Of a DNA stretch of 64,000 nucleotides, positions 20,866-30,919 are shown one piece after another (the stretch's first letter is position 1; every line of letters begins with the position of its first letter). The stretch is from Cryoendolithus antarcticus (lineage: Eukaryota; Ascomycota; Dothideomycetes; Cladosporiales; Cladosporiaceae). The position numbers were made by a program, and so were the translations under genes. Where the stretch lies: NCBI GenBank assembly GCA_002077065.1, contig NAJO01000076.1:58182-122181 (forward strand), read 5' to 3'. The notes beneath the pieces were generated by a model. The model was not told the DNA's origin. It saw only the letters and a program-made list of their open reading frames with translations, and searched no databases.

Positions 20866-21671
20866 TTACAGTCCTGTGAACCCAACGGCCAGCAGTACCA
20901 ATGCTACCAAGGACAGCACCATCTTATGCGACCTCACTTTGGCTCCATTAGATGAGTGCGGCGTCGAACCTGCAGCGATGTCTGCCGCACCCTTGCTCGT
21001 CGATGTCGCTGTACTTGTAGTCTTACTGGATGGGGTACCTGGGCAGTAATGTCAGTGTTTGATCATAGACCATCCAGTCTACACCCCTCACCGGATACTG
21101 TCCTGCTGTCACTCTGGCTGCTGGACGCGTTTGTCGAACTGCCGATCACGTACGCGGGAAGAGCGACACGGGTAGACAACGATGACAGATTCGTCCACCG
21201 AGTGATCCCGGTGACATTGAGCTGAGGGTACTCACCTGATGCTGTCGGTGTCGAGGTCGTCAGACTTGACGTTGTAGGATCGTAGACGAAGTGTGGCAGG
21301 CTGAAGCTGGTGCTGGAGCTAGAGCTTGAAGTAGTGCTGGTACTGGTACTGATGCTCGAGATCGGCAAGACCGTGATGGTCTGCGTAGTCCATGATGTGG
21401 TGGTGATTTTGAAGGTCGTTGCTATCGTGGTATGCGGCGCGTATGCATCGACAGAGGTCGATGAGCTGATTGCCGGCATCGTAGCGGCCATCGTGGGCAG
21501 TATCGGCGACTCGGGATGCGCTGTGTCGATCGGCGTCGTTGAGCTGACAGGTGATACTAAGCTGATTGATGTAAGTGGGAATGGTATCTCTGGATGATCT
21601 GGCACGAGGGCTGTCCCGTATGGTGTTACTGTTGTGACCCAGGTGGTTGATGGGACTAATAATGTAGTCAT
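20866..21671 (-). CDS. Ser/Thr-rich protein with hydrophobic C-terminal tail
   Basis: Function unknown. Exons 21092-21671 and 20866-21038 (53-nt intron, GTGAGG donor, CCCAG acceptor, phase 1) give 250 aa. More than a third of residues are Ser or Thr, with runs such as SSISTSTSTTSSSSSSTSF, and there are NVT and NLS N-glycosylation sites. The C-terminus ends in a basic patch and a hydrophobic segment (KVRSHKMVLSLVALVLLAVG), like a GPI-anchor signal or tail anchor. No N-terminal signal peptide is visible at the ATG 21671, and no upstream exon supplying one was found. The protein is therefore either tail-anchored or its 5' end is incomplete. The composition suggests a cell-surface mucin-like protein. 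Confidence 0.65.
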
Positions 21672-21858
21672 GTCTAACAGGTGATAGGTAGGAGTGAGTG
21701 TTCAAGAGAGCATGGATCGATGGCTGGGAATGAGGCCCTCCTTGGAGATTTATTGAAGGCATGTGCAACATATGAATTGACGGAACAATAGGATACTTAT
21801 TAATCTGATCATCTTGCGTCAATGGATACGATCTTGTGAGAGCACAGCATGTACTGAT

Positions 21859-22431
21859 TCAGCACCACCTCCACTCTCGATACCGATCTCGCAGGTCCTG
21901 ACCTGCCGCAGACCGCCGACCACGTGAGACCTGTGAACCAGTCGAATCATATCTTTCAGGCACCTTAGGCGCTCTTGGCGCCTGTTGAACCTTCCTCAAG
22001 ACCCGCTCATCACCTTCACGTCTGGCCTGCTCAACCGGAAGCTCAGGCAGCACCTTCGAGCGCCTCGCCAACGGCCTCGGACTCACGCCAAGTACAGCAG
22101 GCAGACTGCACGTAACCTTTAGCGGCGGGAATCCGTGCAAGCCTTCTTGTGCTGGGAGCTGGTGCCGTCTCGAGATGCGCTGCAGGTCCCACGCGACCTT
22201 GGACTTCTCTGGAGTCTCGACGTAGCCGTTCAGCGCCATATCCGTCAGTGTGCTGTCAATCGCCCGGGACACTTCGTCGGCTATGGACTCGTCAGTCTGT
22301 TGCTGCCAGTGATTGATCATCAAGATGTCGCGTGCCTGGCCATCTGGGCGGTAGAGCGAGCGGAGGCTCATGGAGCGGCGCTGTTCTGGGGTGAAGGTCC
22401 TGTCGGAGGAGTCCCGTCTGTCTGAGCTCAT
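21859..22431 (-). CDS. Hypothetical basic protein
   Basis: Not recognised. The ATG at 22431 has a favourable fungal context (CAAACATG) and begins a 190-aa frame. The frame is open further upstream to 22629 but offers no ATG there. The protein is Arg-rich, with SMSLRSLYRPDGQARDILMI followed by a helical stretch (DESIADEVSRAIDSTLTDMA), then Pro/Arg-rich disordered sequence ending DRYREWRWC. No signal peptide, membrane span or enzymatic motif. It is convergent with nothing and divergent from the next hypothetical gene. Confidence 0.5.
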   Translation of the reverse strand: MSSDRRDSSDRTFTPEQRRSMSLRSLYRPDGQARDILMINHWQQQTDESIADEVSRAIDSTLTDMALNGYVETPEKSKVAWDLQRISRRHQLPAQEGLHGFPPLKVTCSLPAVLGVSPRPLARRSKVLPELPVEQARREGDERVLRKVQQAPRAPKVPERYDSTGSQVSRGRRSAAGQDLRDRYREWRWC

Positions 22432-22783
22432 GTTTGCGGCTGTGATGCGATCAACGCTTCGCGGCTTACCTGTGGATGATGTTGCGTGGATGTCGAGATT
22501 ACCTATGGTGCTTCGTACTCGACGCTCGATTCGCGAGGAGTCTTCAAGAACAGCAACATTGTCTGTGCGGACGAAGCCTGGATTCCGGATAGGCGACAAA
22601 GCCGGAACGAGGCAGTATCGCCTTGTCAATCTATACCCTTATGCTGCTTTGTCCCTCGCTCTTTGTGTAGCGACTGGCCTTGCTGAGCCGTATCACCCTT
22701 GTAGGGATCCGACTCCCGACGGAATAGCACTCAGACAATCCCAGAGATATCAGAGCACTGGTCTATATTTCACACTCACAATC
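22432..22783. other. intergenic region between divergent hypotheticals
   Basis: Probable shared promoter for the minus-strand gene to the left and the plus-strand gene to the right. No specific site recognised. Confidence 0.4.
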
Positions 22784-23536
22784 ATGGCTTCAACCCTAGT
22801 CAACTGGACCTGCAGCCACTTTATCTTCTTCGGGCCGACTCAAGTATAGCGGGATGACCAGATCTCCAGGCATCTCATTGATGTGTGGCCAATCTACCGC
22901 TACATCAGCAGAACCGCTGACGCTCATCTAGCAACTGCAACCCCATCTAGGCGCATCACATTGGCTCAGCGCTGTCCAGACTGCATCGCGGCTCTGCCCT
23001 CATTCGATCTTAATAAGCAGCGCGCTCAAGAGTCGATCAACCTGCTTGACAACGCATACGAGGACTGTAAATCGACCTACCTGCAGCAGGCTGCACAGTA
23101 TTTCGCGCACGACTACTCGATGAAAGCAGCGACGACAAACTTCCCAGAGTCTGACATAGCCCATGCTCATTTCTGGCTTTCCACCACACCGCGGCGAGTC
23201 GATCCGTTCTTCGCCCCTCTCATGAGACTCTACCGGCTGACCATCAATGCGCAGATCCGCCTCAACATCGCCAAGACCGTCGAAGATGTTGATAGTGCTT
23301 TCGCCGACTTCAGTGAAGCTCGCATCGAGCTTGCGAAGTTCAACACTTCGCTTGCGTCGCTGCTAGAGGCTGTAAGGTTGGTGGGTGAGATGCGCAATAA
23401 GAAGCGGGACAGCCAGCTGTATCAGAAAGAGATGCCGAGCGAGGAGAAGAAGGCGACGAGCAAGCACTTCAATGCGTTTGCGGTGCGCATGGGTGATTGG
23501 AGGTGTGAGTTCCTACTGGCTTGTGCGCGTTTGTAG
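22784..23536 (+). pseudogene. Hypothetical gene interrupted by an in-frame TAG
   Basis: ATG 22784 opens MASTLVNWTCSHFIFFGPTQ and meets TAG at 22847. The same frame then runs open for 228 codons (RDDQISRHLIDVWPIYRYIS... to TGG-rich 3' end), giving 251 codons in all with one stop. The downstream part looks coding: RCPDCIAALPSFDLNKQRAQ, a helical core (LMRLYRLTINAQIRLNIAKT) and a Lys/Glu-rich tail. The next in-frame ATG is 23120. Intron solutions around the TAG are too short (26 nt) or lack a fair donor. I call it a probable pseudogene by nonsense mutation. A functional truncated start at 23120 is the alternative. Family unknown; the WTCxH and RCPDC pairs may bind metal. Confidence 0.5.
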
Positions 23537-23847
23537 GGGTGGCAAAGGAAGGGTAAGTCAGTGTTAGTGAGTCTTACTTTTATTGTCTTTGAACATTCAC
23601 GATGATGGATATCCAGAGTCCATTACCCTCATACCTCCATTCACGACTATCTCCCATCTACATTTGCATCTGTATGACCTGATGAGCGATCGCCATCACT
23701 GGTCGCAAGTACTCCACTGTCTCTGTGAACATGCTCATTGCCACTTTCCTATCAGTGATCCATCGACTTACCATCATCCATTCTGACCGACCATCTTCTC
23801 TCCGAAGCACCGAATCTAGTCCCTCACAAGCGACTTCGCCAAAAGCA
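23537..23847. other. short intergenic stretch
   Basis: Nothing recognisable apart from upstream sequence of the next gene, whose frame is open here but has a poorer start at 23731. Confidence 0.4.
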
Positions 23848-24645
23848 ATGCTGCCACGCAACTCACCTACGCCGAGCCTAGCTAGCGAAGCTCCATTCGT
23901 CGACATCGACCTCGACATACCGGAAGGCACCCAGCCGCCCAACAGTCTGGCGCAGGGTAGCCCACCTCGAATCGAGCTGGGCGATGAGGAAGCCACTCAG
24001 TATAATGAAGAGGAGCGTGCCGAAATCAGGGCCTTCCTTGACCTCCTCGATGCTTCACATGGTGTCCTTGCGCCGGTCTCTGGGCTGGTAAGAATATACG
24101 ATCCTTTACGGTTTCGCTTTAACACCGTCAGCCCTGCACTGTCGATTGTACAGCATAATGAGTCGCAAGCTCCCATCCGTGAGGAAACTCAGCGTGGGTG
24201 TAAGCGCGTCGTTGGTACAGCGTCAACTGAGTCGTCGACCATCGAAGGGGCCCTTACCAACAGCAACGATCTCACTGCGTCGTATGAGAACGGCACAGGA
24301 CCAACAAATGCCCAAGGAATCGGCAGTGTGTCCGCAGGGCCGCGGTCGAGCGGCACTATCTCAGCTGTGCAATCCACTAACGCCACAGTGGCAACGAGTC
24401 TGGTCATTGTCTCCAGCGAGCCATCATCGCCTGCCTCCTCGCAAGACAGCTTCGAGCAGCCTATCTTCGAGACCACGACTGGACTGCCGAGCTATCGCGC
24501 ACATATCCTCGACGAGGGTCTGCGTCGCCAGCGAAGTCGCCTTGATAGCACGGCATCCTCCTTGTCGTCCTTGTCGTCGGACTCAGCATCGGATATAGAC
24601 TCGCAACATCCTGGATTCCCGGATACGTCGTCGCAGGAACGCTGA
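23848..24645 (+). CDS. Hypothetical Ser/Pro-rich disordered protein
   Basis: Single exon from ATG 23848 (context AAGCAATG), 265 aa; an upstream in-frame ATG at 23731 would add 39 residues. No known domain. The first part is acidic (VDIDLDIPEGTQPPNS; ELGDEEATQYNEEERAEIR) with a short helix AFLDLLDASHG. The rest is Ser/Thr/Gly-rich and ends in Ser/Asp-rich sequence (SSLSSLSSDSASDIDSQ). Predicted mostly disordered. It sits next to another lineage-specific hypothetical. Real coding status is moderately supported by the long frame and amino-acid composition only. Confidence 0.5.
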   Translation: MLPRNSPTPSLASEAPFVDIDLDIPEGTQPPNSLAQGSPPRIELGDEEATQYNEEERAEIRAFLDLLDASHGVLAPVSGLVRIYDPLRFRFNTVSPALSIVQHNESQAPIREETQRGCKRVVGTASTESSTIEGALTNSNDLTASYENGTGPTNAQGIGSVSAGPRSSGTISAVQSTNATVATSLVIVSSEPSSPASSQDSFEQPIFETTTGLPSYRAHILDEGLRRQRSRLDSTASSLSSLSSDSASDIDSQHPGFPDTSSQER

Positions 24646-25420
24646 TCCGAGAGCCTGTGCAAGGCGAATAATATATCTCTTTCAGGTGAAGAGTACAAGG
24701 CACCCCGACGGATTTGCAATACGTAGTCTGAAAGTTGCGAGTAATGATCATTGCACGACCCGCCCGGTGGCTGGCGATGTGAGGTATACTTGAACGACGA
24801 CCACTTAGGGAGAGAAGCAGCATGCGCTTCAGCTAACAACGTAACGATATCATGCTCCATTCAAGGGTCGCTGGCTTCTGTTCGCTTTCTGCGCTTGGCA
24901 GCTAAATCTTGGTTTGATATACATATTACAGCTGAACGTGAGATCGTGGGCCAGTGGTCTAATGGTTAGGATTGCTGCCTTCCAAGCAGCAGGTTCGGGT
25001 TCAATTCGTCGGTCAGCACCTCAACCACCGCAATGAGCCTTCACTAATACTCGCACAGCCGGCTGACTCATATGCGCTTCAATTCGTTTTGAGAATTTGT
25101 AGTAGTTTTGGCAGGAGCGAGTATGCCTGTCACGTGGTCACAACCTTCACAACGCTTCACACGCGCCATGCGGGAACCGTCCGAGGACCTCAAATTCACG
25201 ACGTCGACTGAGTCCACCACATACAACAGTGATACTACGTGAGCGTGGTGTGCACCGATGGAATCATGCGGAGAAGCGGTATCGAGCCCCAGTGTAGGTG
25301 TGAGCATTTTGAATACCTACAGGAGTTTGAAATCTATACAGCACTATAGTCACACATTCTACCGCATATATTGCACGCTGCTCTGTCAATTTGCCAGGTC
25401 AGCCCGCTACTAAGCTCACC
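24646..25420. other. intergenic stretch holding a tRNA-like element
   Basis: No protein gene seen. A tRNA-Gly-like element lies at 24948-25019 and is listed separately. Confidence 0.45.
24948..25019 (+). tRNA. Degenerate tRNA-Gly(UCC)-like element (probable pseudo-tRNA)
   Basis: The 5' half is a good tRNA: an A-box TGGTCTAATGGTTAGG, a D stem GTCT/GGAT, and an anticodon arm GCTGC-CTTCCAA-GCAGC with anticodon TCC. The B-box region GGGTTCAATTCG is close to consensus. The T stem (TCGGG against CGTCG) does not pair, and the 3' acceptor strand does not complement the 5' GGGCCAG. The 3' quarter has therefore diverged or was never complete. I treat it as a tRNA pseudogene or 3'-truncated copy, not a working glycine tRNA. 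Confidence 0.5.
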
Positions 25421-27723
25421 CTATATACCACCCTCCAGATAATACGACAAGCTGTAGTTCAGGTACGCGCACTGCGGCACGTCCACAAATCCAGCCGAGT
25501 ACGACGGCCAGTCCAAGTGCTTGATCGGCCCATTGGCATCAACAATCGGATCCCACGAACCACTCAGCTGCACACCCTCCATCGTGCGCGTGTAGCCGCG
25601 AGCTTCGAGGTGTGCAAGCGGCTGGTTCGGGTCGCCGCGCTTCATAAACCCGGCATACCAGTTCGACTCGAGCTGAAGGGAGTATAGGTCTGGTCCATCG
25701 CGGAGGTAGGGAAGGTTCCCAAACAGCCAGCCTTGGTCAGCTCCGTGAACGCGGAAGTATGGGAGGTTGGGGTTGCCTGGTCTTGTCAGCATACATTCAC
25801 AATGCAAGTGACTTCAGGCTGTACCTCTTGGGTAGCCAGGCGTCACTGGCGGACCACCCAGCCCGTTCGGGTCATATCCTCCCAATGTGCGGTCGGACTC
25901 GTAGTAGTATGCTTTTTGGAAGGCACCAGTGGTTGCACCAGCGTAGACTGTAGCCTCGTCGACACATCTGAACTGGTTGTCTGTTGCAACGCGCTGGCTG
26001 ACATTAAAGGAGTCGAGCGTAAGATTGCCCGAGTCGTAGTAAGGGAAGAGTCCAGAGTCGATGATTCCCTGAGCGTAGGGCTCGGTGATGCCGAGCGACA
26101 ACTCGATGCCCTGCAGCTCGCTAGTGACGTTGGCTTTCTTCGGGTACTGCGTAAGGTCAGTATTGAATCTATGTTCAACGCGGCTAGTGGACACCTACGG
26201 TGCTGAATGAAGAGCCGTCGTTCGCGTTGATGCCTGCGAGATGTCAATTGGGTCTCCAAGATGTCAGATCAGGCCCAGCGTACCAAAGATCACCGGAACA
26301 TGAGCCGTGCTGGCATTCTTCGTGTTCACAATGAGCTGCTCAGTATTGACGATCTTCCCATCTTGCACCACCTTCTCCGCTCTAGTAGGCAGCGTCGCAA
26401 TCCGTGTGTAGTTGACTTGCGCCAGGCAGGCAATCTGAGCAGTCACACTTGTCTGATCGCAGCCAACGGCTGTAAAAATCTGCTGTCCGGCCAGCGCGTA
26501 ACCCTGTTGGGGCGTGATGTACGAACTGTACGCAGTAGCATAGTTGCCCGTCTGGCCCAGTCCGACACCACCGCCGAGGTTGCTCTGTGCGATACCACCC
26601 TGGAACTTGCCGATAGCAGGAGGCGAGCCGAGAAGGACACGCACGCTGCCACCACCTGCGGATGAGCCTGCGATGACGATCTGATTTGCGTCGCCGCCGA
26701 ATGATGCGATGTTGTTGATCGTCCACTGTGAGATGTTATCAGCTGTATTTCAGACTATCAGTGATGTGCAAGACTCGCCTGTAGTGCAGTGATCTGATCA
26801 GCAATGCCATAATTACCCGTGATGTTGGTCCCTGGGACGTTGAAGAAACCGAGCGTGGCCAATCTGTAGTTGATCGTCACGACAACGACATCCTCCCTGC
26901 TCGCGAGATTGCCACCATCACTTCCAGGATCTGAGCCAGTCCCGCCGTTGAAGCCACCACCGTGTATCCAGAACAGCACCGGCTTCAGATTCTTCTTCGA
27001 TCCAGATTTCGGAATGTACGGAGTCTGCACATTCAGAAACAGACAGTCCTCCGATCCTTGCCCACTGACCTGGACGCACTGCGAGCCGAAGGCAGTGGCG
27101 TTGAGACTCTGGCCAACGCCGGAATAGACGCTCGAGTACTGCCATCGAGCTGGAGTGTTGGCGTATCGCAGTCCGCTGAAGCGCCAGGACTTCTTGTTGC
27201 GGTAACCGAGATAGGTGTTACCAGCAGCCGCGATCGTGATCTCATTGGCAGCGGTCGCAGATGAGTTCGTGGGTTGGCTTGAACTCGTAGACTGCGTGCA
27301 TAGCACTGGGAACGATGCATAGCCTCGTAGTGCACCCTGAAAGTCAAGACGACCTTTGCGAGAGTCCAATGAGACCAGACCATCACTGATCTGGTATTGC
27401 TGGCGACGATTTGCTCTGCGATTGTATGCGAGGTAGGATAGCTGATTGTAGAAGTCGTCCGAGTGTGCCTGAATAGCGGCTTTCGACAACAGAGTCTCAC
27501 TTAGGCTCGCGCAAGCTGCAGCTGCTTGTCGCGGCGATGTGGCGTCGAGAAGGATAGCCGAGATGTGGTTCGCGTCGTCACTCCCATTGAGATTGTTTTG
27601 GTACAGGATCGTCAATGATGAGTCTTTGTTTGTAAGACGAGTTCTGCCAACTGAGCTTGGTGGGGGCGCTGCGTAGGCCGAGATCGCCAACTGGCTGACC
27701 AGCAGAAAGACGGGAGATAACAT
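25421..27723 (-). CDS. Secreted type-B carboxylesterase/lipase
   Basis: Alpha/beta-hydrolase hydrolysing carboxylic esters outside the cell. Five exons: 26779-27723, 26284-26725, 26199-26233, 25825-26146 and 25421-25776, totalling 2100 nt and 699 aa, longer than the usual 550 because of an N-terminal extension. Signal peptide: MLSPVFLLVSQLAISAYAA. Visible motifs: ARWQYSSVYSG, EDCLFLNVQTPYIP, oxyanion loop FWIHGGGFNGGTG, GNYGIADQITALQ, nucleophile AGSSAGGGS, INANDGSSFS (acid position, Asp where many family members have Glu), and the His motif FRVHGADQGWLFGN. Intron 1 has a GC donor (CAG/GCGAGT) instead of GT; the others are GT-AG. Exon 3 is only 35 nt. The N-terminal 200 residues, before the esterase fold, are of unknown role. 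Confidence 0.9.
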
Positions 27724-28544
27724 ACTGAACTCAGTCACACTTACCTTTCTGTAGCGCGAGGCTGCTGCTCACGTATCTATATCGTATTGTCTATATATCG
27801 TATTGTCTCTGTAAGACCGCACGATCCCCGCATTGGCAGAGTCGTCTCCGGCATTGGGGTAAAGGCGACATCATGTGGGACCTACATATGACGATTACTT
27901 GGTCGTGCATACAAGATGCACATCTCTAGTATCTTGGTGTTCTTGGCGACTGTCATCGCCGCTGCTCTGCGGGGCGTGCGCAGTAGCTGGAGAAAGGTGG
28001 ATGAAAGGCTATCAAATTAGCCGTAATCGGGTTTAGCCTTTGCCGCACCACGTGACCAAAGTCACGGCTACAGACCGTTCGCACTGCCACTACGTATTGT
28101 GATGACCTTGCGAACCCTTTGCCATCCAACAAAGCCAGCCGTACGCCACCAGCCATGCAGTTTGCAGTGGTCGGGCGTGAGATCAGTCTGGACGGCTGCA
28201 CTTCCATACTGATGAAGTCAAACCCATTACAAGCTATGCGTCTAACAGCCCGGGCAATGCAGGGCAGGCGTATGCCAGCACTGCTGCTGCTTCAATAGCA
28301 TGCCCGTTGCGCGCGAACTGCGCTGTGCTTGTCAGCGGCGGACAGATAGGTGTCCGGAACGGCCCACAATGTTCCTGATCATCTGTACGAAGGTCATATC
28401 GACTCCATGATGTCTCCAAGGGAAACTTCGGCGCGACCTCGCATGGTGAGCCGCCAGGTCCATGGTGCATCAGTCAGGCAATGCACTAATTGCAAGCATA
28501 TTTTTAGCGCGCGGGGGAAGCGTGCAGGAGGTTTGCGCGAACAC
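27724..28544. other. intergenic stretch
   Basis: Promoter side of the carboxylesterase gene. A short tandem of the 14-mer ATATCGTATTGTCT lies near 27778-27807. No gene seen. Confidence 0.45.
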
Positions 28545-29894
28545 TCAGTCAAGCGGACTCTGAGGCATCTCTAAAGCTTCTCGACCCACTGGCGGAGCAT
28601 CCGGAAACTGATCGATATATTCGGTGCTTCCATTCAACAACACCGGAAAGTTCAGCCTCACACTCCATCTGACATTCGCAGTCGATCCCTTGTCGTGATA
28701 CTCGCCACTATGATCGTTGATATCGCTATACCCCGCCGTCGAGCCCGCCGGACGATGGTGCTGGAAGAGCTGCGGCTGTACCGTCAAGCAAGTTGCAAGC
28801 TGACGGCCATCAACGCCATCACAGACGAATCTGAACATCATGTCGCATGTGTTAGTCAGCTTATGGATGCCGAGCTCGTATAGGAAACGTCGAGCGCCTG
28901 CTTGTGTGATGCCGTAGGCGAGGGTACAACTGTTGACTCGGGCGCGAGCCACTACGCGTGTGTGCTCAGGATATTCGAGGATAAGCTCGGAGCTGCCGAG
29001 TTCCTGGTTCACGTGCTGCTTCTCGGGGACTGTAGTATCGTTCGCGATAACAACGCGACCGAGTGGCGCGTTTCCATCACTTGGCCAGGGAAATCTTGTG
29101 CCACAGTGACCTAGCCAGAGGAGGTCCCATCGATCCAGATCGCCGTATGGAGAAGTGGTAGGCGGACTCGTGAGGTCGTCGTCTACATGAAAATCTTGGA
29201 AAGTTTGGTTCTCCATGGGCACTGGAAATGTGGGGTCGAGGTGCCGATCCAGAGTGCCTTTTACAGGCTGGACGATCAGTCGCGACGCGTTCGCGAAAGT
29301 CGCCATCTGTGACTTGATGCGAATGTCCCAGTCGACGTCATCTTCCATCACAAGGGCTGATGTGATGTTTCGCTCGACAATGCTATCTGATGGTTAGCCA
29401 CGAGGTGTCAACTTCGGCTGCGTCGCCACTTGCATACTCACGTTCTCAGCACGTTCATATGTGCCCGCCAGCCAAGCAGGCTTCCTCGATTGACGTTGTT
29501 CTGAAGTCCCTCCGGTGGTATAGCTTTATCGTCGATCGAGGTAGCTCCGTCAATGTACTCGATGTCAAGTCCAGTGAAAGCCGCTGCAAGCGCCATAGAG
29601 TCTCGTCTGTCGCTTCTGGACGTCAAACCGATCACGAAGATCATCTGAAACTGGTCGCCCGTCAGTATACTCTGCGTATGCTTCGACTCGGGAACTTACA
29701 CCTAGCGTTCTGTTCGCGATGTAATCAATGTTGCCATCACTGCTCGGAAGTTGCGGTGCGTAAGAACCTCCAGTGACCCCAAAGCCTCCTCCGAGGGACC
29801 GCAAGGTGAGCAATACAAAGACCAAACACGCGAGCAAAGGCCATACCCTGCGATGCTGGCTCCATCGAGGCGTCCATTGCTCCACGCCCATCAT
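28545..29894 (-). CDS. Glycosyltransferase family 25-like, type II membrane protein
   Basis: Probable Golgi or ER sugar transferase of the LPS-glycosyltransferase (GT25) type. Exons 29700-29894, 29442-29644 and 28545-29382 total 1236 nt, 411 aa. Introns: GTAAGT...CAG and GTGAGT...GATAG. One N-terminal signal anchor (VWPLLACLVFVLLTLRSL) follows a basic cytosolic tail. The catalytic part begins IFVIGLTSRSDRRDSMALAA and has GLDIEYIDGATSIDD, LLGWRAHMNVLRTIVERNIT, then the metal-binding LVMEDDVDWD, all features of GT25. Later landmarks are WDLLWLGHCGTRFP and CTLAYGITQAGARRFLYELG. Acceptor and donor sugars are unknown. It lies 1 kb from a second type II glycosyltransferase on the same strand. Confidence 0.85.
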
Positions 29895-30919
29895 GGTCAA
29901 TTGGTCTCCTGGCGGTCGACCTTGTTCAGGGATGGAGAAGGACTTCGGAGACTATCACTTTCCAGTTCAAACAGCGCTCACGTGGTAAGACTGAGTGCGT
30001 GCCACATATATGCATGGGCGCGTATCTGACGCCGCGATACGCACTGTGGTAAGCAGCATCAAACATGTGCTCACCTCAGCGGCTGATGTCAGGAGCATAC
30101 TCGTCGCTTCTACGCCCGTTGGAACTTCTCTTGATCTAGATCTCGACTAGCAGTGACAGCTCGCCACACAACGGTTGTGGCGCCGAAATGTCTTGCCTCG
30201 GTCGCGGCGGACATGGCTGAAAGGGAGCCAGTAACATGAGCGCGAGTGCGATTGGGTATGGCCGCTGATCTCGCCAAGATTTGCTTGTGCGCTGCTGACA
30301 TATTCTACGATGCGGATTGTGTGGGCGCAGATGGATTATGCTGGAGGAGATGGGTGAGCGAAGACGTGAAGTCAGGGACGCGCTTGTTGAAACCTTATTC
30401 CGCCACGCGATATTCTAGAACGTGCCTTCACTATAACGGGAATTAATAGCACCTGAGTATAGGGACCATGATGAACAATCAACATAATCTGTTGATCGTA
30501 CCGAGCCTACACATATCTATACCGTTGGCAAGTAACTGCCTGTCTATACTTCTATTGAATCCCATACTCCGTGAACCCGAGCAGCCCAGTCATACGATTA
30601 AGCTCAAGCACGGCTACGCCGCTGCTCGCTCGCGTCAAAGAAAAGCAAATGGTCTATGTTTCTGTTCCAATGAGTGGCATACCGCCGTCAGCACTTGACT
30701 GGCGGTGCGCGTTGGTAATGTTAGAAAATGAGAGGGAGCCATGAGAAGTCACCAAAGCGAACTCGCAGTGGCTGAGGTCGAGGCAGTCCTGGGTGGCCAG
30801 TTCGGCGTCGTGAGGCATGGCAGACGCTCCTCTTACGCGGCTTCGCAGCATTATCGGTGTGTGGGCATATTATGTTTCGCTAGGAAAGGTCCGCCGCAGC
30901 GGTGACAGGCGGGCACCGC
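29895..30919. other. intergenic stretch of 1.0 kb
   Basis: No supported gene. It lies upstream of the GT25-like gene and downstream of the GT32 gene. Confidence 0.45.

Noticed and set aside
21195..21236. Extra intron starting GTGAGTACCC in the Ser/Thr-rich gene
   Set aside because: The only plausible acceptor would shift the frame; the sequence is better kept as coding.
27778..27807. Two copies of ATATCGTATTGTCT as a regulatory element
   Set aside because: Only a two-copy short tandem; no known factor site recognised.
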